Shown piece after piece: positions 33,973 through 42,948 of a stretch of DNA of 64,000 nt. The DNA lies in assembly GCA_013298815.1 (NCBI GenBank), contig JAAFJF010000008.1, positions 1 through 64,000 of the forward strand, given 5' to 3'. Within the stretch, counting starts at the first letter, position 1, and every line of letters starts with the position of its first letter. The notes beneath the pieces are model-generated. The model worked only from the letters and a program-made list of their open reading frames with translations. It did no database searches and was not told the DNA's origin. The stretch is from Polaromonas sp. (lineage in GTDB: Bacteria; Pseudomonadota; Gammaproteobacteria; Burkholderiales; Burkholderiaceae_C). A program made the translations under genes and the position numbers.

Positions 33973-34830
33973 ATGATTTTAGCCGCTGGCACTTTTTTTG
34001 ACGCAATTTTCACCACGATATCGGCTACAAGCTTGTTTTTGGGCTTGGGTGCGGTGCTGGCTTATGCCATACCTGCGCTTGTAGGCGATAAGTTGAGCTT
34101 GGCTGCAACTCGAGTCATGCTGTGGTGCGCTTGGGGTTTGCATGGTTTGGCGGTGTTGTGGAGTTTGTTTGGTGTATCGCCTGACGATCTTCCGCGCTTC
34201 GGTTTTGCGCCCGCTTTGTCCGTCACCGCATGGCTGGGGCTGACGGTGTATGCGGTTGAGAGTTATATGTACCCAAAATTGAAGGCAGTTTGGGTATTTG
34301 CGGCGATTGGCGCTGCGGCGGTGATTTTGGCGATGGTGTTTCCTGGCCAAGCTTTGCACAGCGCAGCTTCCAAGTGGTTACCCGTGCATTGGGCTTTGGG
34401 GCTGGCGTCTTATGGCCTGTTTGCTGCAGCGGTGGCGCATGCTTGGCTGATGATGCGGGCTGAGTCGCAGATGCGTTTATCTCCAAATACCATGTCTGCT
34501 ACATCAAGTGGTTTGCCGCTTTTGACGCTGGAGCGGTTGACGTTTCGATTCGTAAATGCGGGGTTTGTGCTGCTGACGGCGACATTGCTGGCGGGTTGGC
34601 TGTTTAGTGAATCACTGTATGGCGCTGGCAAAGTTTGGAAGTGGGATCACAAAACGATTTTTTCGGTGCTGTCGTGGCTGGCTTTTGCGGTGTTGATCAT
34701 TGGCAGAGCACAATTTGGCTGGCGTGGACGCACAGCAGTGCGGGTCTTGTATATCGGCTCTGGTTTACTGCTGCTGGCTTATGTGGGTTCGCGTTTTGTT
34801 TTGGAAGTGCTTTTAGGGCGCGGGCTATGA
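33973..34830 (+). CDS. CcsA/YpjD-type cytochrome c assembly membrane protein
   Basis: 285-residue protein with eight or so hydrophobic helices. The family marker WDHKTIFSVLSWLAFAVLI and the preceding HWALGLASYGLFAAAVAHAWLM segment correspond to the cytochrome c assembly (CcmC/CcsA) domain; the WWD-like haem motif of true CcsA is reduced. Proteins of this kind are regularly found beside ffh in beta- and gamma-proteobacteria; role unproven. Its stop overlaps the next start as ATGA. Confidence 0.85.
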   Translation: MILAAGTFFDAIFTTISATSLFLGLGAVLAYAIPALVGDKLSLAATRVMLWCAWGLHGLAVLWSLFGVSPDDLPRFGFAPALSVTAWLGLTVYAVESYMYPKLKAVWVFAAIGAAAVILAMVFPGQALHSAASKWLPVHWALGLASYGLFAAAVAHAWLMMRAESQMRLSPNTMSATSSGLPLLTLERLTFRFVNAGFVLLTATLLAGWLFSESLYGAGKVWKWDHKTIFSVLSWLAFAVLIIGRAQFGWRGRTAVRVLYIGSGLLLLAYVGSRFVLEVLLGRGL

Positions 34831-35099
34831 AGTATTTGTTGGTTCTATTGGTTGTTTTTATCGGCGTGTGGGTGTGGCGCAGCAACCGAATTGCGATCAA
34901 CAAAGACAAACAAGAAAATTTCGACAGAGAAGCTGAGCGTCAACAAGCCAAAAAAACCATGGTGGCGTGTGCGCACTGTGGCGTCCATTTGCCGCAAATT
35001 GAGGCATTGGCTGCGCCAAGTGCTGATTTGCGGTCGCAATTGTGGTTTTGCAGCACAGAGCATAGGCAGTTTGGCCAAAATAAAGCTAAACAAAACTAA
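34827..35099 (+). CDS. PP0621-type small protein with Cys ligands
   Basis: 90 residues: an N-terminal membrane anchor MKYLLVLLVVFIGVWVW, a charged linker, then a small metal-binding-looking region with CAHCGVHLP and FCSTEHRQ. Conserved in beta-proteobacteria between the CcsA-like and ampD genes; function unknown. The ATG at 34827 overlaps the upstream stop; the much longer open frame starting further upstream lies inside the previous gene. Confidence 0.83.
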   Translation: MKYLLVLLVVFIGVWVWRSNRIAINKDKQENFDREAERQQAKKTMVACAHCGVHLPQIEALAAPSADLRSQLWFCSTEHRQFGQNKAKQN

Positions 35100-35113
35100 G
35101 TGGTTGCGGGTAA

Positions 35114-35680
35114 ATGCATCACTCAGAACAATCTCATGATGTCCCAATAGCCCTGTTTGACAAAGGCTGGTACAAGTTTGCGCGGCATTTAACATCGCCT
35201 AATTTTGGCGCCAGACCATCGGATACGAAGATTAACCTGATCGTCATCCATTCCATCAGCTTGCCACCCGGGCAATTTGGCGGTGACGAGGTGCAGCAGC
35301 TGTTTACCAACACCTTAGATTGGGAAGCGCACCCGTATTTCGAAAAAATCCGCGATACCAAGGTTTCAGCGCATTTCTATATCCGCAGAAATGGCGAATT
35401 GTGGCAGTTTGTGAGTTGCGATGACCGTGCATGGCATGCTGGGCAATCCAGTTTTATGGGTAAAGATAATTGCAATGACTACTCAATAGGCATAGAAATG
35501 GAAGGCTTAGAGGGTAATACCTTTGAGCCTGCTCAGTATGAAAGTTTAGTCAGCTTGTCTGCTGCATTGCAGCAAATCTATCCAATCACGCATTTAACAG
35601 GCCACGAACATGTTGCACCAGGCCGAAAAGCCGACCCTGGCGCACAGTTTGACTGGCGACAAGTACGCAAAGCATTGTGA
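35114..35680 (+). CDS. ampD: 1,6-anhydro-N-acetylmuramyl-L-alanine amidase AmpD
   Basis: Cytoplasmic zinc amidase of peptidoglycan recycling. The 188-residue protein has the Amidase_2 signatures: the zinc His in LIVIHSISLPPG, SAHFYIRRNGELWQFV, RAWHAGQSSF, NDYSIGIEMEG, and GHEHVAPGRKADPGAQFDW with His and Asp ligands. No signal peptide, as expected for AmpD. It lies between the PP0621-like gene and the nrd promoter region. Confidence 0.94.
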   Translation: MHHSEQSHDVPIALFDKGWYKFARHLTSPNFGARPSDTKINLIVIHSISLPPGQFGGDEVQQLFTNTLDWEAHPYFEKIRDTKVSAHFYIRRNGELWQFVSCDDRAWHAGQSSFMGKDNCNDYSIGIEMEGLEGNTFEPAQYESLVSLSAALQQIYPITHLTGHEHVAPGRKADPGAQFDWRQVRKAL

Positions 35681-35764
35681 AATATTGCTTCGCTGCTATC
35701 AATAAAAGTCTTTGAAAATTACATACTTTTTGTCTAAATTGATGTAAACTGAAATCTTGAAACG

Positions 35765-35811
35765 ACACTATAGGTAGTGTTTAAAGTGGCATTAACCACT
35801 ACATATAGTGT
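35765..35811 (+). promoter_or_regulatory. Two NrdR boxes upstream of nrdA
   Basis: ACACTATAGGTAGTGT at 35765-35780 and CCACTACATATAGTGT at 35796-35811, 31 bp centre to centre (three helical turns). They match the NrdR palindrome (ACACwATATwGTGT-like) and overlap a possible promoter, TTGAAA at 35757 with TTTAAA at 35780. NrdR would repress nrdAB when dATP is high. The rest of the 244-base gap shows no gene. Confidence 0.85.
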
Positions 35812-35924
35812 TTCAAAATTTTTGTCAATGCTGTTATCTCCTTACCTTTTGCGGGTAATTAGGCAGCATTAATCACGTATTCATCATTAAAATAATAGTC
35901 ACCACGACAAGAGGATCATTACCC

Positions 35925-38882
35925 ATGCAACAAGCATCTGTATCTCCAGCCGCTGAATCAACGCGCCCCACATACACGCAGCAATCGTTTTTGCAAACCC
36001 ATACAGCGCAGGGCGTTGACCGTGCTGATGACAGTGCTACCCAAACTTTAGACCACTACCAAATCATTCGCCGCAATGGCGCGGTTGTGCCGTTTGAGCC
36101 TAGCAAAATTGCCGTGGCGGTGATGAAGGCGTTTTTGGCGGTACACGGCACACAAGGTGCTGCATCGGCCAGTGTGCGCGATACGGTGGATGGTTTGACG
36201 CAGGCGGTTATTCGCGCTTTGATGCGTTCACGTCCAGGTGGTGGTACCTTCCATATTGAAGATGTGCAAGACCAAGTTGAATTGGGTTTGATGCGTGGTG
36301 GTCACCATGAAGTCGCACGCGCTTATGTGCTGTACCGTGAAAAGCGTACGCAAGAGCGCGCTAAAGCTGTGGCTGAAGAAGCTCCGCCAGCGCCAGTGCT
36401 GCATGTCATGGACGGTGGGCAACGTGTCGCTTTAGATATGCGCCGTTTGACTGGGTTGATTGAGTCTGCCTGTGCTGGTTTGGGTAAAGACGTGCAAATG
36501 GCACCGATTTTGGCTGAAACATTGCGTAATTTGTACGACGGCGTGCCGATTGACGAGGTTTACAAAGCCTCCATCATGGCAACCCGCACCTTGATTGAGA
36601 GCGAGCCTGATTACACCTATGTGACCGCACGCTTGCTGTTGCATACGATCCGTCGTGAAGTGTTGGGCGGTGAAGTCGCTCAAGAAGAAATGGGCGTTCG
36701 TTACGCAGAATACTTTCCTCAATTCATCAAAAAGGGCGTAGAGAACGAACTCTTAGATGAAAAGATGATGGAGTTTGACCTGGCGCGTTTGGGCGCAGCC
36801 CTTAAGCCAGAGCAAGATTTGAAGTTTGATTATTTGGGTTTGCAGACCTTGTATGACCGCTACTTTTTGCACGTCCGTAAAGCCCGCATCGAATTGCCGC
36901 AAGCCTTCTTCATGCGCGTGGCCATGGGTTTGGCGCTGCAAGAGGCAGATCGTGAAGCGCGCGCGATTGAGTTCTACGAAGTGTTGTCGTCGTTTGACTT
37001 CATGTCCAGCACACCTACACTGTTCAACAGCGGTACACGCCGTTCGCAGTTGTCGTCTTGCTACTTGTCCACCGTGCCGGACGATTTGGACGGTATTTAC
37101 GAGTTGATCAAAGAAAACGCATTGTTGTCCAAGTTTGCAGGCGGTTTGGGTAATGACTGGACGCGTGTGCGTGCTTTGGGCGCCCACATCAAGGGCACCA
37201 ATGGCGAATCACAAGGCGTGGTGCCGTTCTTGAAGGTGGTGAACGACACGGCTGTGGCGGTGAACCAAGGTGGCAAACGCAAAGGCGCAGTTTGCACCTA
37301 CCTAGAAACATGGCATTTGGACATGGAAGAGTTCTTGGAGTTGCGTAAAAACACTGGTGACGATCGCCGCCGTACGCATGACATGAACACCGCCAACTGG
37401 ATTCCTGACCTGTTCATGCGCCGCGTGATGGAAAAAGGCGAGTGGACACTGTTCTCGCCAAATAACGTACCTGATCTGCACGACAAATTTGGCCGTGACT
37501 TTGAAAAAGCCTACGTGGCTTACGAGGCCAAAGCTGCACGTGGCGAAATCTCCCCGTCAAAAACAGTGCAAGCTGCTGATTTGTGGCGCAAGATGCTCAC
37601 CATGCTGTTTGAAACAGGGCACCCATGGATCACGTTCAAAGATCCGTGCAACATCCGTTCACCACAGCAGCACGTTGGCGTGGTTCACTCCAGCAATTTG
37701 TGTACTGAAATCACGTTGAACACCAGCGACACCGAAACAGCGGTGTGCAACTTGGGTTCTGTGAACCTGATGCAGCATTTAAAAGATGGCCGGTTAGACC
37801 ACGTCAAGCTGAAGAAAACCATCACCACGGCGATGCGCATGCTGGATAACGTGATTGACATCAACTACTATGCGGTCAAAAAAGCGCGCGACTCTAACCT
37901 GAAACACCGCCCGGTGGGCATGGGCTTGATGGCATTCCAAGACTGCTTGTACGAGTTGCGCATTCCGTATGCCAGCCAGGCTGCGGTGGAGTTTGCGGAT
38001 ACCTCTATGGAAGCCATTTGCTACTACGCCTACTGGGCGTCCAGCGATCTGGCCAAAGAGCGTGGCAAATATGCCAGCTACAAAGGCTCGTTGTGGGACA
38101 AAGGCATTTTGCCGCTGGACACGCTGGACATGCTCGCTGAAGAGCGTGGTGGTTATGTTGAGGTGGATCGTTCATCAACGATGGACTGGAACGCGTTACG
38201 CAACAAGATTGCGCAAGACGGTATGCGCAACTCCAATTGCGTGGCAATTGCACCTACCGCGACCATTTCAAACATCATTGGTGTAGATGCTTGTATCGAG
38301 CCCTGCTTTGGCAACTTGTCTGTTAAATCTAATTTGTCTGGCGAATTCACCGTGATCAACGGCCGCTTGGTGCATGACCTCAAACGCCTAGGCTTGTGGG
38401 ACGATGTGATGGTAGTTGACTTGAAACATTACGATGGTTCTTTACGCCCGATTGACCGTGTGCCGCAAGACATCAAGGCTTTGTATTCCACAGCGTTTGA
38501 AGTAGAGACCACTTGGATTGTGGAGGCTGCCGCTCGTCGTCAAAAATGGATTGACCAAGCGCAGTCGCTCAATATCTACATGGCTGGCGTATCTGGTAAA
38601 AAACTCGACGATACCTACAAACTAGCATGGTTACGCGGTTTGAAGACGACGTACTATCTGCGCACAGTAGGCGCAACGCATGCTGAGAAATCAACCGTGA
38701 TGAATGGTCGCATGAATGCGGTGTCTTCCGGTGGTCAATCAAACGTGGAAAGCTCTGCACCAAAGGCGATGAGTGCGTTGGATGCTGCAGCCGCTGCGGC
38801 ACAAATGCAGCTCAGCAGCATGCCTGCAACTGACATTAGATTTTGCGGTGTTGACGATCCGACGTGCGAGTCATGTCAATAA
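35925..38882 (+). CDS. nrdA: Ribonucleoside-diphosphate reductase alpha subunit, class I
   Basis: Large catalytic subunit reducing ribonucleotides to deoxyribonucleotides. 985 residues, longer than E. coli NrdA (761). Residues about 45-150 are an ATP-cone (RRNGAVVPFEPSKIAVAVMKAF) and 165-250 resemble a second cone, which explains the extra length. The barrel carries STPTLFNSGTRRSQLSSCYL, TNLCTE-like SSNLCTEITLNT, GMGLMAFQD and GMRNSNCVAIAPTATISNI; the C-terminal cysteine pair is CESC. Followed by nrdB after 145 bases. Confidence 0.96.
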   Translation: MQQASVSPAAESTRPTYTQQSFLQTHTAQGVDRADDSATQTLDHYQIIRRNGAVVPFEPSKIAVAVMKAFLAVHGTQGAASASVRDTVDGLTQAVIRALMRSRPGGGTFHIEDVQDQVELGLMRGGHHEVARAYVLYREKRTQERAKAVAEEAPPAPVLHVMDGGQRVALDMRRLTGLIESACAGLGKDVQMAPILAETLRNLYDGVPIDEVYKASIMATRTLIESEPDYTYVTARLLLHTIRREVLGGEVAQEEMGVRYAEYFPQFIKKGVENELLDEKMMEFDLARLGAALKPEQDLKFDYLGLQTLYDRYFLHVRKARIELPQAFFMRVAMGLALQEADREARAIEFYEVLSSFDFMSSTPTLFNSGTRRSQLSSCYLSTVPDDLDGIYELIKENALLSKFAGGLGNDWTRVRALGAHIKGTNGESQGVVPFLKVVNDTAVAVNQGGKRKGAVCTYLETWHLDMEEFLELRKNTGDDRRRTHDMNTANWIPDLFMRRVMEKGEWTLFSPNNVPDLHDKFGRDFEKAYVAYEAKAARGEISPSKTVQAADLWRKMLTMLFETGHPWITFKDPCNIRSPQQHVGVVHSSNLCTEITLNTSDTETAVCNLGSVNLMQHLKDGRLDHVKLKKTITTAMRMLDNVIDINYYAVKKARDSNLKHRPVGMGLMAFQDCLYELRIPYASQAAVEFADTSMEAICYYAYWASSDLAKERGKYASYKGSLWDKGILPLDTLDMLAEERGGYVEVDRSSTMDWNALRNKIAQDGMRNSNCVAIAPTATISNIIGVDACIEPCFGNLSVKSNLSGEFTVINGRLVHDLKRLGLWDDVMVVDLKHYDGSLRPIDRVPQDIKALYSTAFEVETTWIVEAAARRQKWIDQAQSLNIYMAGVSGKKLDDTYKLAWLRGLKTTYYLRTVGATHAEKSTVMNGRMNAVSSGGQSNVESSAPKAMSALDAAAAAAQMQLSSMPATDIRFCGVDDPTCESCQ

Positions 38883-39027
38883 GCATCGCAATGTAAAACA
38901 TCGATGCAAATAACAGCACTAAACAACGATGAATAACGATGTTTAGGCGCAACACATTGCTATAGAACTTGAATGAGCACTTTCATTTTTTTTCTATAGC
39001 TTTCATAATTCACACATTGGAACAAAT

Positions 39028-40278
39028 ATGCTGACCTGGGAAGACGAAGTTAAGCCCTCACTGCCGACAACACAAAGCCATGGTTTACCAACAAACCTTA
39101 TGGACGAGCGTCCTCTTTTTTCGGCAACTATTCCCGCGCAAACGGGCACGCCGCAATTCGTGATGCCTCTGCAAACGCCAGCAATAACTCCAACAAGTGA
39201 CTCATCTGGTTTCTCGAATAATGTTTCTTTGTCCAATGCAGCGACGCTGCCTGCAGTACATAAGCGCATCAACGCAGCAGACAAGCGCATCATCAACGGC
39301 CAAACGGATGTCAACCAATTGGTGCCTTTCAAATACAAATGGGCATGGGAAAAGTATTTAGCGACTTGTGCCAACCATTGGATGCCGCAAGAAGTCAACA
39401 TGACGCGCGACATTGCTTTGTGGAAAAGTCCAAATGGTTTGACAGAAGACGAGCGTCGTTTGGTAAAGCGCAATCTGGGCTTCTTTGTGACGGCGGACTC
39501 TTTGGCTGCCAACAACATTGTGTTGGGAACATACCGTCACATTACAGCGCCAGAATGCCGCCAGTTTTTGTTGCGCCAAGCGTTTGAAGAAGCCATTCAT
39601 ACCCACGCGTATCAATACATCACAGAATCATTAGGTTTGGATGAAGCGGAGATTTTCAACGCTTACAACGAAGTGCAGTCGATTCGTGACAAAGACCAGT
39701 TTCTGATTCCGTTCATCGAAGCCATCAGTGACCCATTGTTCAAGACTGGCACGCATGAAGCCGACCAAACTCTGCTGAAGTCTTTGATTGTATTTGCCTG
39801 CTTGATGGAAGGCTTGTTCTTCTACGTTGGCTTCACGCAAATTTTGGCTTTAGGCCGTCAAAACAAAATGACAGGTGCAGCTGAGCAGTACCAATATATT
39901 TTGCGTGATGAATCCATGCACTGCAATTTTGGTATTGATTTGATCAACCAGTTGAAACTGGAAAACCCAGGCTTGTGGACGCCAGAGTTCAAAGCTGAAA
40001 TCAAGGCCTTGTTTTTGAAAGCCGTTGAGTTGGAGTACCGTTATGCCGAAGACACCATGCCGCGTGGCGTGCTGGGCATGAATGCATCCATGTTCAAAGG
40101 CTATTTGCGCTACATTGCCAACCGCCGCGCTGTACAGATTGGTTTGGAGACATTGTTCCCGAACGAAGAAAATCCGTTCCCGTGGATGAGTGAAATGATT
40201 GATTTGAAGAAAGAGCGTAACTTTTTTGAAACCCGCGTGATTGAGTACCAATCAGGTGGTGCACTTTCTTGGGACTAA
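39028..40278 (+). CDS. nrdB: Ribonucleoside-diphosphate reductase beta subunit, class I
   Basis: Radical-generating small subunit. 416 residues. Diiron ligands are visible: Asp in [14 protein letters not shown], Glu and His in [13 protein letters not shown], Glu in CLMEGLFFY and Glu/His in [10 protein letters not shown]. The Tyr seven residues after the Glu of EEAIH aligns with the radical Tyr122 of E. coli, arguing for a tyrosyl-radical rather than a Phe-type class Ic enzyme. About 85 N-terminal residues before [14 protein letters not shown] are extra and low in homology. Probably co-transcribed with nrdA under NrdR. Confidence 0.95.
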   Translation: MLTWEDEVKPSLPTTQSHGLPTNLMDERPLFSATIPAQTGTPQFVMPLQTPAITPTSDSSGFSNNVSLSNAATLPAVHKRINAADKRIINGQTDVNQLVPFKYKWAWEKYLATCANHWMPQEVNMTRDIALWKSPNGLTEDERRLVKRNLGFFVTADSLAANNIVLGTYRHITAPECRQFLLRQAFEEAIHTHAYQYITESLGLDEAEIFNAYNEVQSIRDKDQFLIPFIEAISDPLFKTGTHEADQTLLKSLIVFACLMEGLFFYVGFTQILALGRQNKMTGAAEQYQYILRDESMHCNFGIDLINQLKLENPGLWTPEFKAEIKALFLKAVELEYRYAEDTMPRGVLGMNASMFKGYLRYIANRRAVQIGLETLFPNEENPFPWMSEMIDLKKERNFFETRVIEYQSGGALSWD

Positions 40279-40478
40279 GTGATTTTTAGATTTGAAATTT
40301 GAGGTATTTGTAGAAACTTGCATGCATGACTGATTTGGCCAAAGAGCTGAGCTGTCTTGTGTGCTTACCCCGTTCATGCTGCTGCAGCGCATAAAAGTGC
40401 GATGCAACAACATGAATCGCTTTGTGTATAAAAATACAAACACGAAGTGCTCTTTGACATGTAAACAAGGAGAAAATA

Positions 40479-41010
40479 ATGGCAACTGCGAAAAAACCGG
40501 CCGCAAAAAAGGCCCCTGCAAAGAAAGCTGCTCCAGCGAAAAAAGCTGCAGTAAAGAAAGCCGCTCCAGCGAAAAAAGCTGTAGCAAAGAAAGCGCCTGG
40601 CGCCTGCCAAGAAGGCCGCTCCAGCGAAAAAAGCTGTAGCAACGAAAGCTCCGGCTAAGAAAGCTGCTCCAGCGAAAAAAGCTGTAGCCAAGAAAGCCCC
40701 AGCTAAGAAAGTCGTTGCTAAAAAAGCACCGGCTAAGAAAGCTGCTCCAGCTAAAAAAGCCGTAGCCAAGAAAGCCCCAGCGAAAAAAGCCGTAGCCAAG
40801 AAAGCCCCAGCGAAAAAAGCCGTAGCCAAGAAAGCCCCAGCGAAAAAAGCTGCCGCCAAAAAGCCTGCTGCTAAAAAAGCAAAGGCGCCAGCCAAGAAAG
40901 CCGCGAAAACACCCGCTGCCGCTAAGCCTGCCCCTGCACCCGCCTCTGCAGCTCAAACAACTTTGAGCCCGCAAGCTGCTTGGCCTTTTCCGACTGCGAA
41001 AAAGCCTTGA
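40479..41010 (+). pseudogene. Histone H1-like (HC2/BpH1-type) gene with frameshift
   Basis: Encodes tandem Lys/Ala/Pro repeats of the [16 protein letters not shown] type, as in bacterial histone H1-like nucleoid proteins. ATG 40479 has AAGGAGA upstream. At 40593-40606 the heptamer GCGCCTG occurs twice in tandem; the extra copy shifts the frame, and translation stops at 40656-40658 after 59 codons. Deleting one heptamer restores an open frame of about 174 codons to TGA 41008-41010, ending QAAWPFPTAKKP. So the gene is disrupted, phase-variable, or carries a sequencing or assembly error; the repetitive sequence makes all three possible. Confidence 0.85.
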
Positions 41011-41060
41011 TGCATACAAGTCAGCTGACTTAGAGTTTTGCTTTAAGTCGTTGTACTTTC

Positions 41061-41091
41061 AACCCGATGTTGCAAAGCATCGGGTTTTTTT
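41061..41091 (+). terminator. Terminator after the histone-like gene
   Basis: AACCCGATG at 41061-41069 and CATCGGGTT at 41078-41086, separated by eight bases, with a run of T. Closes the histone-like transcript. Confidence 0.9.
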
Positions 41092-41124
41092 CATTGTCTA
41101 AATTTCAAATAACCGCTTTTAATT

Positions 41125-41168
41125 TGATAGCATTAAAGTCAATAAATACATTGGCTAGATGCCTAAAT
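41125..41168 (+). repeat. Interspersed repeat family A, copy 9 (degenerate)
   Basis: GATAGCATTAAAGTCAATAA, then the ATACATTGGCTAGATGCCTA part of the core. It overlaps the 3' end of the minus-strand PfkB gene, whose TAG stop (41155-41157) is the CTA of the GGCTAG in the repeat. Confidence 0.75.
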
Positions 41169-42057
41169 CAACTAAATTCAGTTGGTAGTTTTGGCCGCCG
41201 CGTTGGGCAATCTTGATGGCACCTAATTGGTTACCCAGCTTGGCGCATTGAGCAAGTGGCCAGTCTTTTTCCAAACCGAATAAAAGTGCACCGCGAAAGG
41301 CATCGCCACAGCCTGTGGGGTCTACGATGCTGCTGGCTAAAACTGGAGCGACAACAGTTTTCTCGCCATCTACCCATACTTCACAGCCATGCTCACCCAA
41401 TGTAACTATCAAACCTTTTACTTTCTTGGAAATCTCTGCGCTGCTCAAACCAGTGCGATCGCACAACATTTTTCCTTCGTAATCGTTCACGGTGACCCAA
41501 GTCGCCAAATCGATGAAATGGGCCAGATCTTTACCGTCAAACATGGGTAAACCTTGACCCGGATCAAATACAAAAGGAATACCAGCGGCATGAAACTGCT
41601 CGGCATGTTCCAGCATTGCATCGCGACCATCAGGCGACACGATACCGATTTTGATGTCTGCGCGTGCTACCACTTTGGTGATGTGCGCCTGCATCATCGC
41701 GCCAGGGTGAAAAGCGGTGATTTGGTTGTTGTTGGTGTCCGTCATGATCATGGCTTGTGCGGTGTAGGTGTCGCTCACCTCACGCACGAACTCGGTGCTC
41801 ATGCCCAAAGTAGCGATGCGTTTAGCATAATCTGCACCATCGCTACCCACCGTTGCCATGATCAAGGGCGTACCACCCAATTGCTTCAACGCATAGGCGA
41901 TATTGCCAGCGCATCCACCAAATTCACGGCGTAGCGTTGGTACAAAGAATGACACATTTAAGTTGTGCAGTTGATCTGGAAGGATTTGATCGGCAAACTT
42001 GCCTTCAAAATTCATGATGCTGTCAAAGGCTAAGGAGCCACAAATAATTGCTGCCAT
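41155..42057 (-). CDS. PfkB-family carbohydrate/nucleoside kinase
   Basis: Ribokinase-like kinase of 300 residues. N-terminal FGGCAGNIAYALKQLGG matches PfkB signature 1 and DPTGCGDAFRGALLFGL is signature 2 with the catalytic Asp and anion hole. Similar proteins in this beta-proteobacterial neighbourhood are annotated as sugar or adenosine kinases; the substrate cannot be read from sequence. The last two codons and the stop come from a family A repeat, so the native C-terminus may have been changed slightly. Confidence 0.88.
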   Translation of the reverse strand: MAAIICGSLAFDSIMNFEGKFADQILPDQLHNLNVSFFVPTLRREFGGCAGNIAYALKQLGGTPLIMATVGSDGADYAKRIATLGMSTEFVREVSDTYTAQAMIMTDTNNNQITAFHPGAMMQAHITKVVARADIKIGIVSPDGRDAMLEHAEQFHAAGIPFVFDPGQGLPMFDGKDLAHFIDLATWVTVNDYEGKMLCDRTGLSSAEISKKVKGLIVTLGEHGCEVWVDGEKTVVAPVLASSIVDPTGCGDAFRGALLFGLEKDWPLAQCAKLGNQLGAIKIAQRGGQNYQLNLVDLGI

Positions 42058-42090
42058 ATGCGTTTAGATCTCAGGTAATGTTGAAAATAA

Positions 42091-42939
42091 TTAAGGATAA
42101 AAAAGTAAAACTCTGTAGCCAGAAATAGGGGAAGCTGCTGGGTTAGGCGTCACAACGATCGTAGCTTCGCTAGCCCAGTCCCCATGTGCTCCAACTGTCG
42201 CGCCTTGAAAACCAAGCTCTTTTGCTGGAAATACCCGTCGCAAAACAGGTTTATCCCCTGAATCAGTCAATGTAAGTTCAATGGATGGGATGGCCAAGGG
42301 TATATCAATGTTATTTTTTATGCTGACTTTGAGCGCAAAAGCTTCAGCACGGCTTGAGTCATTTACAACGTTGGGAGTTTTGTTAAAACTTGAGCTGTCA
42401 ATTTTGAAAGCATCTATATTTTTTAACGACTCAATGTTGCAACCAATCAGTTTGCATATCGATTCAAAATTGGCTGCCAGACTAGGGTTTGCCGCCACTA
42501 AATGATGTCGCTGAGTAAGCACAAGTTGAAAAAACAACACACCAGCTAAGCCAAAGCATGCCACGTATAGGCCGATGACGATATTTTTTTGTTCCCAAAA
42601 AGCCTTGTTTTTTGCAACGCGGACGAATGAAAGGTTCGTTTCTATTCCTTCTTTGATTGGCAATAATTTACTGTCGACTAGGGTATTTACTGCCTCAGTA
42701 GCTATATTTTTAGGAGCTATTACTTTGCTTTTGATGATGGCAGCTGTATTTTTTACTGTAGCTTTTGACGGCATAGGCTGAAGCACTGGACTTGCTTCAT
42801 CAGGCGCTGCCGCATGCGCGGCCGCATCAAAAACCTCGGCGCATCGGCCGCAGCGCACCCAGCCTTTTGATACTTTGAGTTGGTCAGGAACGATTTTAAA
42901 AACCGTATCGCAGGCTGGGCAACGTGTTTTTAAACTCAT
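42091..42939 (-). CDS. Zinc-ribbon DUF3426 membrane protein
   Basis: 282 residues. An N-terminal zinc ribbon (CPAC at 7-10, CGRC at 30-33, the MJ0042-type motif) is followed by a variable linker, one transmembrane helix (IVIGLYVACFGLAGVLFFQLVL) and a periplasmic DUF3426 domain ending GYRVLLFYP. ATG 42939 (MSLKTRCPAC) is preferred to a TTG at 42948. The linker contains a family A repeat in frame (KNIATEAVNTL). It follows prmA closely, as in many beta-proteobacteria. Function unknown. Confidence 0.87.
   Translation of the reverse strand: MSLKTRCPACDTVFKIVPDQLKVSKGWVRCGRCAEVFDAAAHAAAPDEASPVLQPMPSKATVKNTAAIIKSKVIAPKNIATEAVNTLVDSKLLPIKEGIETNLSFVRVAKNKAFWEQKNIVIGLYVACFGLAGVLFFQLVLTQRHHLVAANPSLAANFESICKLIGCNIESLKNIDAFKIDSSSFNKTPNVVNDSSRAEAFALKVSIKNNIDIPLAIPSIELTLTDSGDKPVLRRVFPAKELGFQGATVGAHGDWASEATIVVTPNPAASPISGYRVLLFYP
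42678..42720 (-). repeat. Interspersed repeat family A, copy 10, in a coding region
   Basis: Reverse-oriented copy lacking the tail, in the linker of the DUF3426 gene. On the coding strand it reads GCT-CCT-AAA-AAT-ATA-GCT and continues A-T-E-A-V-N-T, the same phase as copies 7 and 11. Confidence 0.82.
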
Positions 42940-42948
42940 AACAACCAA

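Noticed and set aside
38919-38946. Weak hairpin between nrdA and nrdB
   Set aside because: Short stem with a long AT loop and no T run; no evidence of a function.
40252-41019. Long minus-strand ORF antisense to the histone-like gene (Phe/Gly/Ser-rich)
   Set aside because: It is the mirror of the lysine/alanine repeat codons; low complexity, no ribosome-binding site, and no family resemblance.
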